DNA of 64,000 bases, from assembly GCA_039090855.1 (NCBI GenBank), contig CM077005.1, positions 78,550,607-78,614,606 on the forward strand, in the 5' to 3' direction. Both the position numbers and the translations under genes were made by a program. The stretch comes from Macrothele yani (lineage: Eukaryota; Arthropoda; Arachnida; Araneae; Macrothelidae). Below are positions 1 through 10,785 of the stretch, piece after piece. How positions within the stretch are numbered: position 1 is the stretch's first letter; every line of letters begins with the position of its first letter. Below the pieces are notes generated by a model. It ran no database searches. It was not told the DNA's origin and saw only the letters and a list, made by a program, of their open reading frames with translations.

Positions 1-1765
1 TGCATTGCCACATCAAGACATGAATCGTTAATGGCACACCGCTATTGCTACTAAGATATTCGGAAGGCACTCACCAGTATCATTCTTGTAGGTAAGAACA
101 GCCGAGAAATAGCTTCGGCAGCAGCATTGAAAGTAGATGGAAAGATTTTACTTTCTGTTCGCATTTGGTGTTTTTAACGATAATGTTGGAACTCGTTGAC
201 GCTGTTTCAAAATTGCTGCAATCCGCACACGTCGATTTGTGTAAAGCCACAGCCGTTTTACATAGCTGCTGTGTTCATCTGAACAAACACAGAAGTGATT
301 ATGATACCATGAGAGACACGGCATCTGACATAGTCAGAAGCATTTGAAGAAAGACGGGTGCCATAGGTAAGAAGGCTTTTTGATAAGCAAAGTTTTTCTT
401 ATTTCTTCTTGTTCTTTTCCTGCCACCGTGAGATGTCGTTCTAAATAAGTGAAACTGCGAGGTTACCCCCAAAAAGAAATTCGGCGTTTCCTTCTTTGAA
501 CCATTTTTGCAGGTTTAAATGAAAACATCTGCGACGTGCGTGCACAAAGCACTAAAAAAAAAAAAAAGAAAAAATGGAATCGTGTCCAGTGATTGACGTA
601 AAAGAACAGAAAAAAAAACTGTTCAGTATTCAAGGGATTTACTGTGCGTGTGATTTATGTTTTCAGTGAGCACGGATTGTACAAAGCGTTAGGATTTAAA
701 CTAAACAATACCAGGTGCTAAAATTAAAACTCACCCCTTTCAGAATTCCTCGCATTTCTCTAGTTTCCCTTTTCTTTTTTAAGGTCGTATGTTGAATGTT
801 TAAAGGGCGCTATTTACTTTTAGTTTGAAAACCTAGTGAATAGCAAGAGGTTACCCCTTCCTCAGAGCTAGCAATTATCCGCAGGGCTTGTCGCTCTGTT
901 TCGGATACTAAACGATCAGCTGACAGAAAGCAAATTACTTTCTACTACGTCAAGGTACTCTTCTTCCGTTGCCGTTTGTTTGGTGACAATGGGAACAGCA
1001 CAGCTGAGATTTACCCTTGTTGCTGGAGGTCTGTGTGGGAGGAGAGAGGGTTTCTTTCAGAAAACAAAGAATAAGAAGGAATTCCTCACTGCTCTCTTCT
1101 CTCTTCCCATACGTGGCAAGTGAAAGACGGAGTCAAAATAGTCTCCGGAAATCTGAGTACGCATCTATGTCATTTGTGTCCTTTGAACTCTAAACAAAGC
1201 GTCCTACAGGCAAAAAGTGGGGTCCCCTGATTACTTTTCCTATTTATTCGGTTTTATGTCAGATATGAGACATACTCTCGTCCCTCTAAAATACACTCGC
1301 TAAATAACACCTCCCTTTTACCCTGAAATCGTCGATATTTTTCCTTCTTTAGAAATCGAAGAAGAAATACTTTATGCAGTAATTGCCAGATGACAGTCAA
1401 GAAACGAATGTTTTTTTTTCTCCTTAGAAATCAAATTTTTACATTTTACTAAATACATTAAAAATATTTTTTTGAGTCTAGTAAACTTCCGCCGTTCAAC
1501 ATTCAACGGAAACGAAGTTATGGTGACTGGTCTTTGCAATTGCAATGACATCAGCATTTTCTACAATGCAATGGAGAATTGTCACACCGCACAACGAAAT
1601 AGGAAATTGGTTCGAAATTGTTGAATGTTCAGTGCATGCATGGTAAAAAATTTCACGCAAGCTGCAAAGGTATTTGTAATAAAACTCCTTTTAATTACTT
1701 TATCCTATTTTCTTCATTTTTTGCTTCAGGTTTTGAAAGAGACCGATGCAAAATCGACAAAAATT
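1..1765. other. Unassigned region, no gene recognised
   Basis: I see no recognisable coding region, RNA gene or transposon here. The longest open frames are about 60 to 90 codons, show no family motif, and are what chance gives in AT-rich DNA. Homopolymer A and T runs occur near 554-574 and 1,411-1,421. It could be intergenic or intronic host DNA. Confidence 0.5.
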
Positions 1766-2932
1766 TAAACAAGAAAGGTGACACCGAATTTTCGGGTGTA
1801 ATAAGCACGTCATTTGAATCCGTTCTGATGCAAATAAAGTTTATCAAAGCTATTCAAAGTTTACGGAACCGGTATGGAAAACTGTAGTATCTGATCGAAG
1901 AAAGAAGTTTTTCAATCGGGTTTTTAATCCCTCAGATATTGTTGTAAACGGAATCGTAAACTTACGCCCTCTGGTTGCAGACTTGTGGGTTAAGAAATAT
2001 TTTTATTTAAGTATGAAACATTTCGCAGTGGAAACGCTCTCCAACAAAGAAACGTGTTTTTCAAATCGGACTCCTAGAAGCAGAGATATCGACAAATATA
2101 AGAAACGTATCTACGCCTCTTGGCGGGAACACCATGCATTGTTTTAAGAAGAAATTATTCTCAAAAGTTTTTCGATGTGAGCGGTATCGGCCCAGGAAAC
2201 AATTTTTTTCAGTCGAGTTTTCAGGAGCTCAGATTTTGCTGAAAATACATCACAAACAGAAATTAACACTTATGCCCTCTGGTGTCCAAACCATTCTTTA
2301 CCAAATATTAGAAATTATATTTAAAACATTTCTCAACAGGAGTTGTATACGATACAGGAAGAATTTTTCAAACTGGAGTTTTAGAAGCAGAAATATAGGG
2401 GGAAACGCAATTTACCTTAACGGCCCCTAGCGGAAAGTCTGTGATTTACTTGAAAATTTTGAAATTACATGAAAAACATTTCGCACTGTGAACGCTATCC
2501 AACAAAGAAGGAAGTTTTCAGTTCGGACAGTTAAAAGTAGAGATATTGGCAAAAAATAAGATATATATACTGTATTCCTACGCCCCTGGTGGAGAAACCA
2601 TGCATTATTTTAAGAAGAAAATATTCCGAAAAGCTTTATCGACGTGAATAGTATCGGTCCACAAGCGAATTTTTCCAATCGAGATTTTAGAAGCTAAGAT
2701 TTTGCTGCAAATACATCAGAAACGGAAATTAAGACTTATGCCCCCTGGTGATCAAACCATTTTTTACCAAAAATTAGAAATTATATGCAAAAGATTTCCC
2801 ATCAAGAGCTGTATCCGGTGCAGAAAGAATTTTTCAAATCGGTGTTTTAGAAGCAGAGATATCGGGGAAACACTATTTACCTTTAGTAGAAAGTCTATGA
2901 ATTACTTGGAACTGTTGAAATTATATGAAAAA

Positions 2933-3539
2933 ATAGTACTAGTGATCCGAATTTCTTGGCGTAGAATACAGATAAAAGTTAACATCGGAATGACCAAACG
3001 TTCGTTTGGAATTAGAATCAACGAACATAAAAGGGATACAAAAGACGGTAAAATAACCACTGCCCTATCAAGAGAGGTCAAGTTCAAGTCCGCTGATCCT
3101 ATGTGGAATGATATCAAGAAATTAACTTCATACTCCACACCTAAATCTTCTACCATTCGCGAAACCTTGGAAATCTTGACCAGCAGCGAGGCTTGCAATG
3201 ATAGCGTCTCTCTCGAGTTACCACGCATTTTGGAATCAATTCTACAAATAGTGCTGTGTTTTCTACCACAGTACCGCGCGCCCAACCAACGTGACCTCAT
3301 TTTTTCGAATGTCTGATTACATTTGCGCCTATTCATTTATTGTCTAGTCAAGTCACCACGTTCAAATTATTGAAGTGTTCCATTATCCAGTTTGCAGTTA
3401 GCCCTCTACTTTTCTTGAAAAGGCCATCTGGTTGATGTGTGAAAGCTTGGAAACTTTTATCTACTGTATATTCTACGCCAAGAAATTTGGATAACTAGTA
3501 CTATTTCAAATGTAATTGGTGTACAGTTCCTTGTTGTTA
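2933..3539 (+). mobile_element. Miniature Penelope-like insertion with inverted ends
   Basis: The insert lies in HH copy 1 and is flanked by a 13 bp direct duplication, ATTATATGAAAAA, at 2,920-2,932 and 3,540-3,552. Near each end is an inverted repeat of about 48-53 bp: 2,933-2,980 reads outward as ATAGTACTAG..., and its complement lies at 3,452-3,504. Between them is a short piece of GIY-YIG endonuclease frame. PLE copies are known for 5' truncation and terminal-repeat-like ends, so I read this as a severely truncated PLE. Confidence 0.6.
2978..3235 (+). pseudogene. PLE GIY-YIG endonuclease fragment
   Basis: The frame contains IGMTKRSFGIRINEHKRD, matching the YIG...R...R..EH part of the GIY-YIG endonuclease at the C-terminus of Penelope-like elements. 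Downstream residues (ITTALSREV, ending LPRILESIL) follow the family pattern of a conserved LAR/H segment and a terminal helix. Reverse transcriptase and the GIY half of the nuclease are missing, so this is a dead fragment. It is more diverged from the PLE copies at 59-63 kb than those are from each other, suggesting another PLE lineage. The open frame extends upstream to 2,702, but that part is HH repeat sequence and not protein-like. Confidence 0.65.
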
Positions 3540-3710
3540 ATTATATGAAAAAGATATCTCACAGGAAACTCTATCCAATAAAGAAGTAATTTTTCAAATT
3601 TGACCATTAGAAGAAGAAATATTGCCAAAAATAAGATATATATCTACAGATGGGCGGACGGACGTACAAACCGATAACATAAGCACGATCTTTTTTTTTT
3701 TTTTTTTTTT

Positions 3711-4331
3711 GCGAAAGATGTGCTAAAAATTCAATGTTCGGCTTTTATAGAGGGAGAAGGAAGTACGTACTTTCAGTTTGAATCGAAGAATACTGGAACA
3801 CATTATGAACTGGAAGAAAACCATTAGAATTATGCAAAGGTGTTGTGAAGATCTGTGTCATATCTTTCCTCATGAAGAGTTTTAATTGTGTAGTGTAATA
3901 TTTGTAATATTAAGAAACAACAAGAACAGAAGCGTAACTAGGTCGGATCAGAAGGAAAGTCTACGCGGGGCACAGCTCAAGAGAGGGCGCAAAAGTCAGT
4001 ACTCGCAATCTGATTAAAAATGGAATTAAAACTTTTACACCAGTTTCTGGTACACTTCAAACTCGAATTTATTCCTGAAAGTGTTCAGGAGATGCTAGGT
4101 AGGTGCTCACATTCAGAAATGGAGGCGCGATTCCATAGTCCGTCCAACTGAAGAAGAACCACGGCTTTTGTCAACAACAATAGAGCCCCCTGTTTTTCTT
4201 TAATTGCATGGACTATACGTATCGAAAGTCGGAACTCCGAAGCAACTGAGAAAAACCGTACAAGCAGTTACAGTTTGATTGTGTCTCCCGCATAGAGATA
4301 GCACTGAACTGTGACGTTTTATATCTATATA
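3711..4331. other. Unassigned spacer
   Basis: No gene, RNA or repeat family recognised between the T run ending HH copy 1 and the Tc1 terminal repeat. Short T/A alternations precede the Tc1 end. Confidence 0.4.
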
Positions 4332-4493
4332 TACACCGAGTGATTACTGAATTATGACCACCCCTACGGAATGTGGATGCGGCCCGTTAGCCACGTGATT
4401 TCCGAGAGGGCGCGATTAGTAGACCAACGTAGCATTTTACAAGGTGTGAGTGGAGCAGTAGGTAGTAAAATTCGGACTGTGATCGGTACACAG

Positions 4494-4975
4494 AAGGATT
4501 TATCGGACTTTGAGAAAGGACAGATTGTGAGAGGTCGGAGACCGGGTGCCCCAATTTGCCAAACGGTTGAACTGGTGGGATGTTCGCGAGCCGCCGTAGT
4601 TAAAGTATATCAGGACTGACGTGAAAATGGTCAAACAACGACCCGGGGGCAAAACTGCACAGGACAGAGAAAGGTTTATGTGAAAGGTGATCGCCGGGTT
4701 CGACGACTCGCACAGGCCAATAGAAGCAGAACTGTTCAACAGTTGACTAACCAATACAACATAAATAAACCCTTAACAGTATCTGTAACGACCATGGGTG
4801 GCACGCTCGCACGTACTATGTATGTGCTATAACAGCAGATGACCCCGATGACATCTTCTCCTAATCACGGTTCATCGGCGCAAAAGACTCACCTGGTGCA
4901 AAGATCATGAAAGTTGAACGTCGGATGACTGGGAAAAAGTGTGCAGGTCTGACGAATAGCGTTTTTTACGCTTTC
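4494..4975 (+). pseudogene. Tc1 transposase, N-terminal half (A)
   Basis: This is the DNA-binding half of a Tc1-type DDE transposase. The frame reads KDLSDFEKGQIVRGRR followed by a helix-turn-helix ending VGCSRAAVVKVYQD, the typical opening of Tc1 proteins, then a stop at 4,617-4,619. Later pieces in shifted frames include the DW-K-V-SDE context of the first catalytic Asp near 4,927-4,960. The coding sequence then breaks at the ~145 bp array. The second half resumes near 5,785. Confidence 0.7.
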
Positions 4976-5640
4976 CAACCGTAGGTTGAAGAAGCGTATA
5001 TGCTCCAGCTTTGTCTGTCTGTCCGTCCGCTCGATAACTCGCGTAAAAATGGTTCCATTTCGATGAAATTTTAGTATGTGGTAGGGGACAACTTAGGGAC
5101 GAATCCTATTGAAAATGGGTGAAATGGGATCAAAGGTCAGGACATAAGAGCGGGATGCATTCTATTGCTTTTATGCATCATAACTCACGTAAATATGGTT
5201 CGATTTCAATAAAATATTAGTATGTGGTAAGGGACCCTCTGGGGACGAACCCTATTGAAAACGGGCGAAATGGGGTTAAAGGTCAGGACATAGGAGCTGG
5301 ATCCATTCCATTGCCCTTATGCGTCATAATTTGCGTAAAAATGGTTCGATTTCGATGAAATGTTAGTATGTGGTAAGTGATCATCTGGGGACGAACCCTA
5401 TTGAAAATGGGTTAAATGGGGTCAAAGGTCAGGACATAGGAGCGGGATCCATTCCATCGCTTTCACGCGTTATAACTTACGTAAGAATGCTTCGATTGAG
5501 ACAAAACTTTATCATGTTGTTCCAGAAGTATACTTTACCGGTTCTAATGAATATCATCGAGATGGGGTCAAAGGTCAGGTCATAGGAGCGAGATTTATTT
5601 TACAGCAATTATCCTCATAATTTGAGTAATAACTTGAGCA
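4975..5640 (+). repeat. ~145 bp tandem repeat array inside Tc1 A
   Basis: About four imperfect copies with a period close to 145 bp. Landmarks are AGTATGTGGTA near 5,072, 5,219 and 5,364, and GGTCAGGACATA near 5,133, 5,281 and 5,429; the last copy is more diverged. The array is preceded by a TCTGTCTGTCCGTCCGC run near 5,013. It separates two transposase segments that are normally contiguous, so it arrived after the transposon or grew within it. No coding function is evident. Confidence 0.7.
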
Positions 5641-5784
5641 ATGATTTCTGTTATGTTGGAAAGTTTATCATAATCAATGCACTGCATGATTTTACTAACT
5701 TGTTTACTACACTCCGTCGATGGTCTGTACGTATTTGGCGCAAACAATATGAGACACTCGATCCACCGTCTCTACAGTACAAGC

Positions 5785-6263
5785 CAATGGAGGCGGTTGG
5801 GGTGTGGGGTATGTTTACTTGGTTTGAACTTGAACCCCTGGTGCATGTGTAACAACGTATGACCGCTGCCAACTATCGTGAATTGCTTGCTGACTCTCTG
5901 CACCCAACAATGATGCACTTTTTCCCTAATGGCGATGGTGTCTTCCAAGATGACAATGCGTCGAGCCACAAGTCCTATGTTGAGCAGGGATGGTTTGAAG
6001 AACACAGTTCACACGCACAGACTTCCACCATATCGATTGGCCTCCGAAATTTCTCGATATTAATCCCATAGAGCATTTGTGAGACAATATGGAATGGCAT
6101 ATCAAGCGTCTGGATACACCACTCACCTCCGTACCTGCATTGAAGGCAACATTACACACTGCATGGTTGGCTATGCCTCCCAATTCCTTCCGGCATCTTA
6201 TTGAATCGATGCCACGTTGGATAAAGGAGGACCTAGGAAGTATTAGGCAGGTGGTCATAATTC
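5785..6263 (+). pseudogene. Tc1 transposase, C-terminal half (A)
   Basis: This continues transposon A after the array. The frame reads VGVWGMFTW, then FQDDNASSHKS, the second catalytic Asp context. A shifted frame then gives WPP...DINPIEHL, the third acidic residue of a DD34E Tc1 catalytic triad. The distal part (MPPNSFRHLIESMPRWI) matches the usual Tc1 C-terminus. At least two frame changes and a stop in the last third inactivate it. Confidence 0.7.
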
Positions 6264-6384
6264 AGTAATCACTCAGTATACGTAAGCATACACTGCTCGA
6301 CGAAGCAAACTTAACGTCATACTGTGACGTACTACAGAGGTGAAGCACGTGTCAAGATGACAAATCTGCAGCAACACATTCCGT

Positions 6385-6460
6385 CGGTGTAGCTCAGTCG
6401 GTTAGAGCAACTCACTCCGGAGAGAGGAGAAGCGGATTCAATGTCCCAAACTGACGAATT
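6385..6460 (+). repeat. tRNA-derived repeat (SINE family 2), diverged copy
   Basis: GGTGTAGCTCAGTCGG followed by GTTAGAGC resembles a tRNA A box. A degraded B-box-like GGATTCAATG follows. Related copies occur at 39,555 and 39,968. The fold is too damaged for a functional tRNA, so I read it as a SINE head or tRNA pseudogene. Confidence 0.5.
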
Positions 6461-7752
6461 CCTGTTTTCAAAATACCCCAGAGTTATTTCTATGTCATCT
6501 CTCTCTCTTTCTTTCTCTCTATAAAAATTGCATTAAGAAAAATAGTTCTCAAGTACAGAGTTAGGATGGAAGACTTATTTTATATCTTAGTGACAGAATG
6601 AATTGTCTAAATTAAAGCTATTTTAGAGGTTTAAATGATGATGTGCTCTACTACAATTTAAGGAACCTATAATACACTATTTTTTCTCTCTCCTTTGATT
6701 CAAAAAAAGTTTCTAATTAAAAAAATACAAAAAAATAAATAAAACTATTACATAAAGAAGTAAATATATATATATATATATAAATAAAAGCAGATAAAAA
6801 TAGTAATATTAAATTATCAAAGGTTTGGGTAGGAAATGCTATTTGGGTTATTAAAATACTTTTAAAACTTCTGGGAACTGAGATATAAATTACTTTGTCC
6901 CCAGGAAGTGCTTACTAGTGTTCTAGGTTGCACTGAAAATTCGCAGCAGTTTTTTTCAGCATGTTACTTCTGGAGTTGTTGGGGTTTTTCCGAATAGAAA
7001 CCAGCTTGCATTTTACTTCCCAGGAAGGTTCTATAGTTGGCCGTTAGATAACACTGCAACGGGAATGCCCTTTCATTTGGGCTTGAGTTATTTGTTGTTC
7101 AGATATGGCTATGTCTGCTGCAATGGTTAGGTAAGTTGTAATTTTATTTTGCATCTTTTATTTCTTATTTTTCTTTATTTTAGTTCTTCATCAGCATGTT
7201 TAGAAGTTTGATTTCCGTTTAGGGAGTACTTTTAGTTTTCCGCGGGACTTTGGTCCGCGTTTTAGGCTTCCTGTGTTGAAAGTAACCACGTTTTGTTACA
7301 AGTTAGATGCACTGTAGGCTTAGGTCCTTCCTGCTGGTATTTGACTGATTAGAACAATATTTATCTAAATAATTTCCCTTGCACTACCAACACTATATTT
7401 CTCATATTATCTCTTATTATTAAGGTTGTTCTACATTATTTAGAAGTGGTGTGCGTATTCGTTAATTCTTCGGATGATCTAAACTTAACTTTTTTTGGTA
7501 ATTTTCATATCTGTCCTGTGTTTCTCTTTTACTGATCTGAGTATTGCACCTTGGTTCTATGGATTCCATCTCTCATATTACCACAGTGGTATAATACCCG
7601 TGCTCCACTCTCTCTCCATTTTTTTTCTTGCTTCGCTATTAGCTTCTTCATGTATTAAAATTTGATCTTTCTTTTATGCAGCCTTTAGCGGTTTAGAATT
7701 TCAAAGTTGTTCCTTGATTGGTGCTTCTAGTTGGTTTTTGAAGTATATATAT
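6461..7752. other. Unassigned region with a TA microsatellite
   Basis: No recognisable gene. A TA run lies at about 6,766-6,782. A possible short coding exon with a good splice donor (7,105-7,130) is discussed under findings, but it is too short to call. The right end is a TA-rich stretch that hosts the LTR. Confidence 0.4.
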
Positions 7753-8714
7753 TGTTACGAAGTCGAATTGGTTAAGGTATTCGAGCTGAGTTTTACAAGA
7801 TCCTTTTTTGCGTTTGTTGGAAAGCTTAGAGCTGAAACTCCCCAAAACGTGCCTCTGTAAGTCACGCTACTCATCGTTAAAAGGACATTGGACTGTTTTG
7901 TATACAGCAGGCGAGGAGGAGGAATGCGTGCGACTGAGAGATATTCCTGCCACCCTCGAAAGAGCGTCGGGGGTCAAGAGGTCACTGGAGAAGCGAAGCC
8001 AAGAGCAGTGTGCAACTGGGATCTGGCGAAGAAGGTCTGTTCCGTAGACGAAACGAATTGATGATGGATCTCTTAGAGCCGACTAGGAACGCAGACCATT
8101 AATGCCCAGTGATCTTTCTGGCTAAAGAGAGAAAGAGAAAATTAAGCTCCCTCTAGATCTTTCAGCGGCTCTGTCTCCTCTGTCCGACGGCTGGACCCAT
8201 GTCTAGTCGCGGAAACCTGCAGCTTACCGCCTCGTCGGCAAGCTGGTGCGTACACTACAAAAGCAGTGTGTGTGTGTGTGTGTGTGCGTGCGCCATCTCA
8301 AGGCTGGTTATTGCTGACCAGTTCCATCACGGATTAATGAAACTCACGAAGGATACCTATCTGTATCTTATTACTTTCGCATGCATCTAGCAGAACTGTG
8401 CCTAAGCAGAGCGGACTGCCATTTAAGGAGCGCAGATCTGAACTTGTGAACTGCTATTGCATTTATTGGGGCGCGTACTCGCTCTCTTCGCTCCCAGAAC
8501 TAGATGAGCGGTGTAAATAATTTGTAGATAATTTGTAAATAGTTGTATAATTAAATGTGCCTGTGTTGTCTTAAGTCCTGAGCTTATCAGTGCTAGTCCC
8601 TTGATCTCTCTCTCAGGGGACCCAAGGCTCGGAGCTATCCCTCCGACCAGTTCTTGGGTTTTTTTAAGAGGGATCCGTATCCCAGAGGCCCCAAAATAAA
8701 AGACCCACGTAACA
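7753..8714 (+). mobile_element. Solo LTR of a Ty3/gypsy-type retrotransposon
   Basis: The segment starts TGTTACGAAG and ends CCCACGTAACA, giving the TG...CA ends and short inverted termini (TGTTAC/GTAACA) common in gypsy-type LTRs. It is flanked by ATAT on both sides (7,749-7,752 and 8,715-8,718), a plausible 4 bp target duplication inside a TA repeat. A polyadenylation signal AATAAA at 8,695-8,700 sits near the 3' end, fixing the orientation. A TG microsatellite (about 8,268-8,287) lies inside. No internal retrotransposon region adjoins, so it is probably solo. Reading frames within it show no motif. Confidence 0.65.
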
Positions 8715-8749
8715 ATATATATATACACTAAAACCAATCGCAGATAAAA

Positions 8750-10200
8750 AAACAAGAAAGTTGACACCGAATTTTCGGGTGTAATGAGCACGTCTTTCAA
8801 ATCCGTTCTGACGCAAATTAAATTTATCAAAGCTATTCAGAGTCAATGGAACCGGTATGGAAAACTATAGTATCTGACCGAAGAAAGAAGTTTTTCAATC
8901 GGGTTTTTAATTCCGCAGATATTGCTGTAAACAGAATCGCAAACTTACGCCCTCTGGTTGTAGACTTGTACGTTAAGAAAAATTTGAATTTATATGAAAA
9001 ACCTTTCCCATCGGAAACACTATCCTACAAAAAAGGAATTTTTCAAATCGGACTCCTACAAGTAGAGATATTGACAAAAAGAACATATACATCTACGCCC
9101 CTTGGTGTAGAAACCATGCATTATTTTAAGAAGAAAATATTCCTTAAAGGTTTGTCGACGTGAATAGTATCGGCCCACAAGCGAATTTTTTTAGTCAAGA
9201 TTTTAGAAGCTCCGATTTTGCTGCAAATACATCAGAAGCGGAAATTAAGGCTTGCGCCTCCTGGCGGCCAAACCATATTTTACCAAAAATTAGATAATAT
9301 ATGCAAAGATTTCGCATTAAGAGTTGTATCCGGTGCAGAAAGAATTTTTCAAATCGGAGTTTTAGAAGCAGAGATATCGGGGGAAACACAATTTACCTTT
9401 ACGCCCCTTAGTGGAAATTCAATGAATTAATTGAAAATTTTGAGATTGTATGAAAAATATGTAACACCGGAAACTTTGTCCAATAAAGAAAGAATTTTTG
9501 AAATAGGCCCATTAGAATCAGAGATATTGACAAAAATATGATATACATCTACGCCCCTGGCGGAGAAACCATGCATTATTTTAAGAAGAAAATATTCCAA
9601 AAAGTTAATCGACGTGGGTGACATCGGTATACGAACGAATTTTTTCAATCGAGGTTTTAGAAGCTCTGATATTATGGCAAATACATCAGAAGCAAAAAAT
9701 TAACGCTTACGCCCCCTGGTGGTCAAAGTATTCTTTACTAAAAATTAGAAATTTGATGCAAAAGATTTTCTATCATGAGCTGTATCCGCTGAAGAAAACA
9801 CTTTTCAAATCGGAGTTTTAGAAGAACACACATAGGGGAAAACGTAATTTACTTTGACGCCCCCTAACGGAAAATCTATGCGTAACTTGAAAAAGTAACT
9901 ATACCTAAAATACTCTTCGACACAAATGGAAGCGAAGGATAAAGAATTTTTTCAATCGGATGTTTAGAAGCAAATATATGGAATAAAATGTATTTTGAAT
10001 TCGATAACATCTGCATTTACGCCCTCTAGCGGCGAAACTGTATATCGTAAAAACAAAACAAAATGAATGATCATCGGTCGCGTATTTCAAGCTTTCCAAT
10101 GCAGAAAGAATTCTTCAAATCGAACTAATAGTTACAGAGATATGGTGTCTACAGACGGACGGACGGACAAACCGATAAGATAGCCACGATCTTTTTTTAC
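8750..10200 (+). repeat. HH repeat copy 2
   Basis: Second copy, clearly collinear with copy 1 (compare 8,847-9,160 with 1,866-2,160). The hairpin head is near 8,763. Eight ~150 bp units have CGCC-C-CTRG-GG cores near 8,946, 9,093, 9,256, 9,401, 9,552, 9,710, 9,858 and 10,020. The tail is a GACGGACGGACGGAC run near 10,151 and a T run at the end. This copy has no interior insertion, so it best shows the repeat's organisation. Confidence 0.75.
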
Positions 10201-10257
10201 AAAAGACATGACAATAAGCGAACGGCAGGACTACCCAACAGTGTATCGCAATGGACA

Positions 10258-10480
10258 AACATGGGTGAACGTGGTGGTCTGAGAGACATTTACCGTGGGA
10301 ACATAGTCGGTGCAAAACAGATGGGCTCTTTCTATCGCCCAAGTCGTAAGAACCCTAGCGTTCCCGAGGGTAACCGTTTCAAGGGTGTACAGCGAGTATA
10401 TCGTCAACGGACGTGCCAGCGCCCAGAGAGCAAGCGGTTGCCGAACACACCATGCCATTGATAACCGCGGTTGACGTAGA
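10258..10480 (+). pseudogene. Tc1-like transposase helix-turn-helix fragment
   Basis: A start-like MGERGGLRDIYRGNIVGA is followed, after a frame change near 10,340, by LAFPRVTVSRVYSEYIVNGR. This matches the N-terminal HTH region of Tc1-type transposases. No catalytic region follows. The sequence to 10,785 is GC-richer than its surroundings and otherwise unassigned. The fragment lies between oppositely oriented HH copies 2 and 3. Confidence 0.6.
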
Positions 10481-10785
10481 CTATCCAGGCTAGTACAGAC
10501 TGACCACTTAGCAAAGCCGACGTAAAACACATCCAAGTTAAATGTCGGAGGCCCAGTCAGCGTCAGCGAAGGAACAATACGGCGCACGCTCCATAGCCTG
10601 GGCTATGGAGCCGACACCCTACTCGTGTGCCACTGTTGACTTTTCGTCGCCGGAAATCACGCCTCGCCCGGTGCCGGAAACATCAAAACTAGACCTCTGC
10701 ATAGTGGCGCCGCGTCATGGGGTCACATGAATCCCGTTCACAATTCTCTTTTTCTTTCAATTCAAGAAATTTCAAACAAGCATTT

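Larger units (their letters stand above)
1770..3710 (+). repeat. HH repeat copy 1 (dispersed ~150 bp-unit repeat)
   Basis: First of four related copies (others 8,750-10,200; 10,786-11,960 on the minus strand; 42,985-43,605). The head near 1,779 is a small hairpin (ACACCGAA / TTCGGGTGT). The body is degenerate units of about 150 bp, each with a phrase like 'aaatcgga.tttagaagcagagatat' followed by a CGCC-CTAG/CTGG-CGG core. Cores lie near 1,964, 2,111, 2,273, 2,421, 2,580 and 2,738. The tail is a GGAC-type tetranucleotide run near 3,655 and a T run at 3,691-3,710. No coding capacity is evident. A PLE fragment (2,933-3,539) interrupts it. The repeat class is unknown to me. Confidence 0.7.
4334..6276 (+). 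mobile_element. Tc1-like transposon A, interrupted by a tandem array
   Basis: Terminal inverted repeats of about 30 bp can be read at both ends. The left begins just after TA at 4,332-4,333; the right ends at 6,276 before TA at 6,277. The shared core is GAGTGATTACTGAATTATGA. Tc1 elements insert at TA and duplicate it. The element is about 1.94 kb, longer than the usual 1.2-1.4 kb, because about 0.6-0.7 kb of tandem ~145 bp units sits between the two halves of the transposase. Several frameshifts and stops show it is inactive. Confidence 0.75.

Noticed and set aside
165..347. 60-codon frame at the left edge
   Set aside because: No motif, no splice or promoter context, length expected by chance.
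7808..8047. 79-codon frame as a gene
   Set aside because: It lies wholly within the solo LTR and has no motif.
10695..10745. TGGCGCC near 10,707 as an LTR retrotransposon primer binding site
   Set aside because: No LTR ends, no duplication and no gag/pol follow. HH repeat sequence begins soon after.
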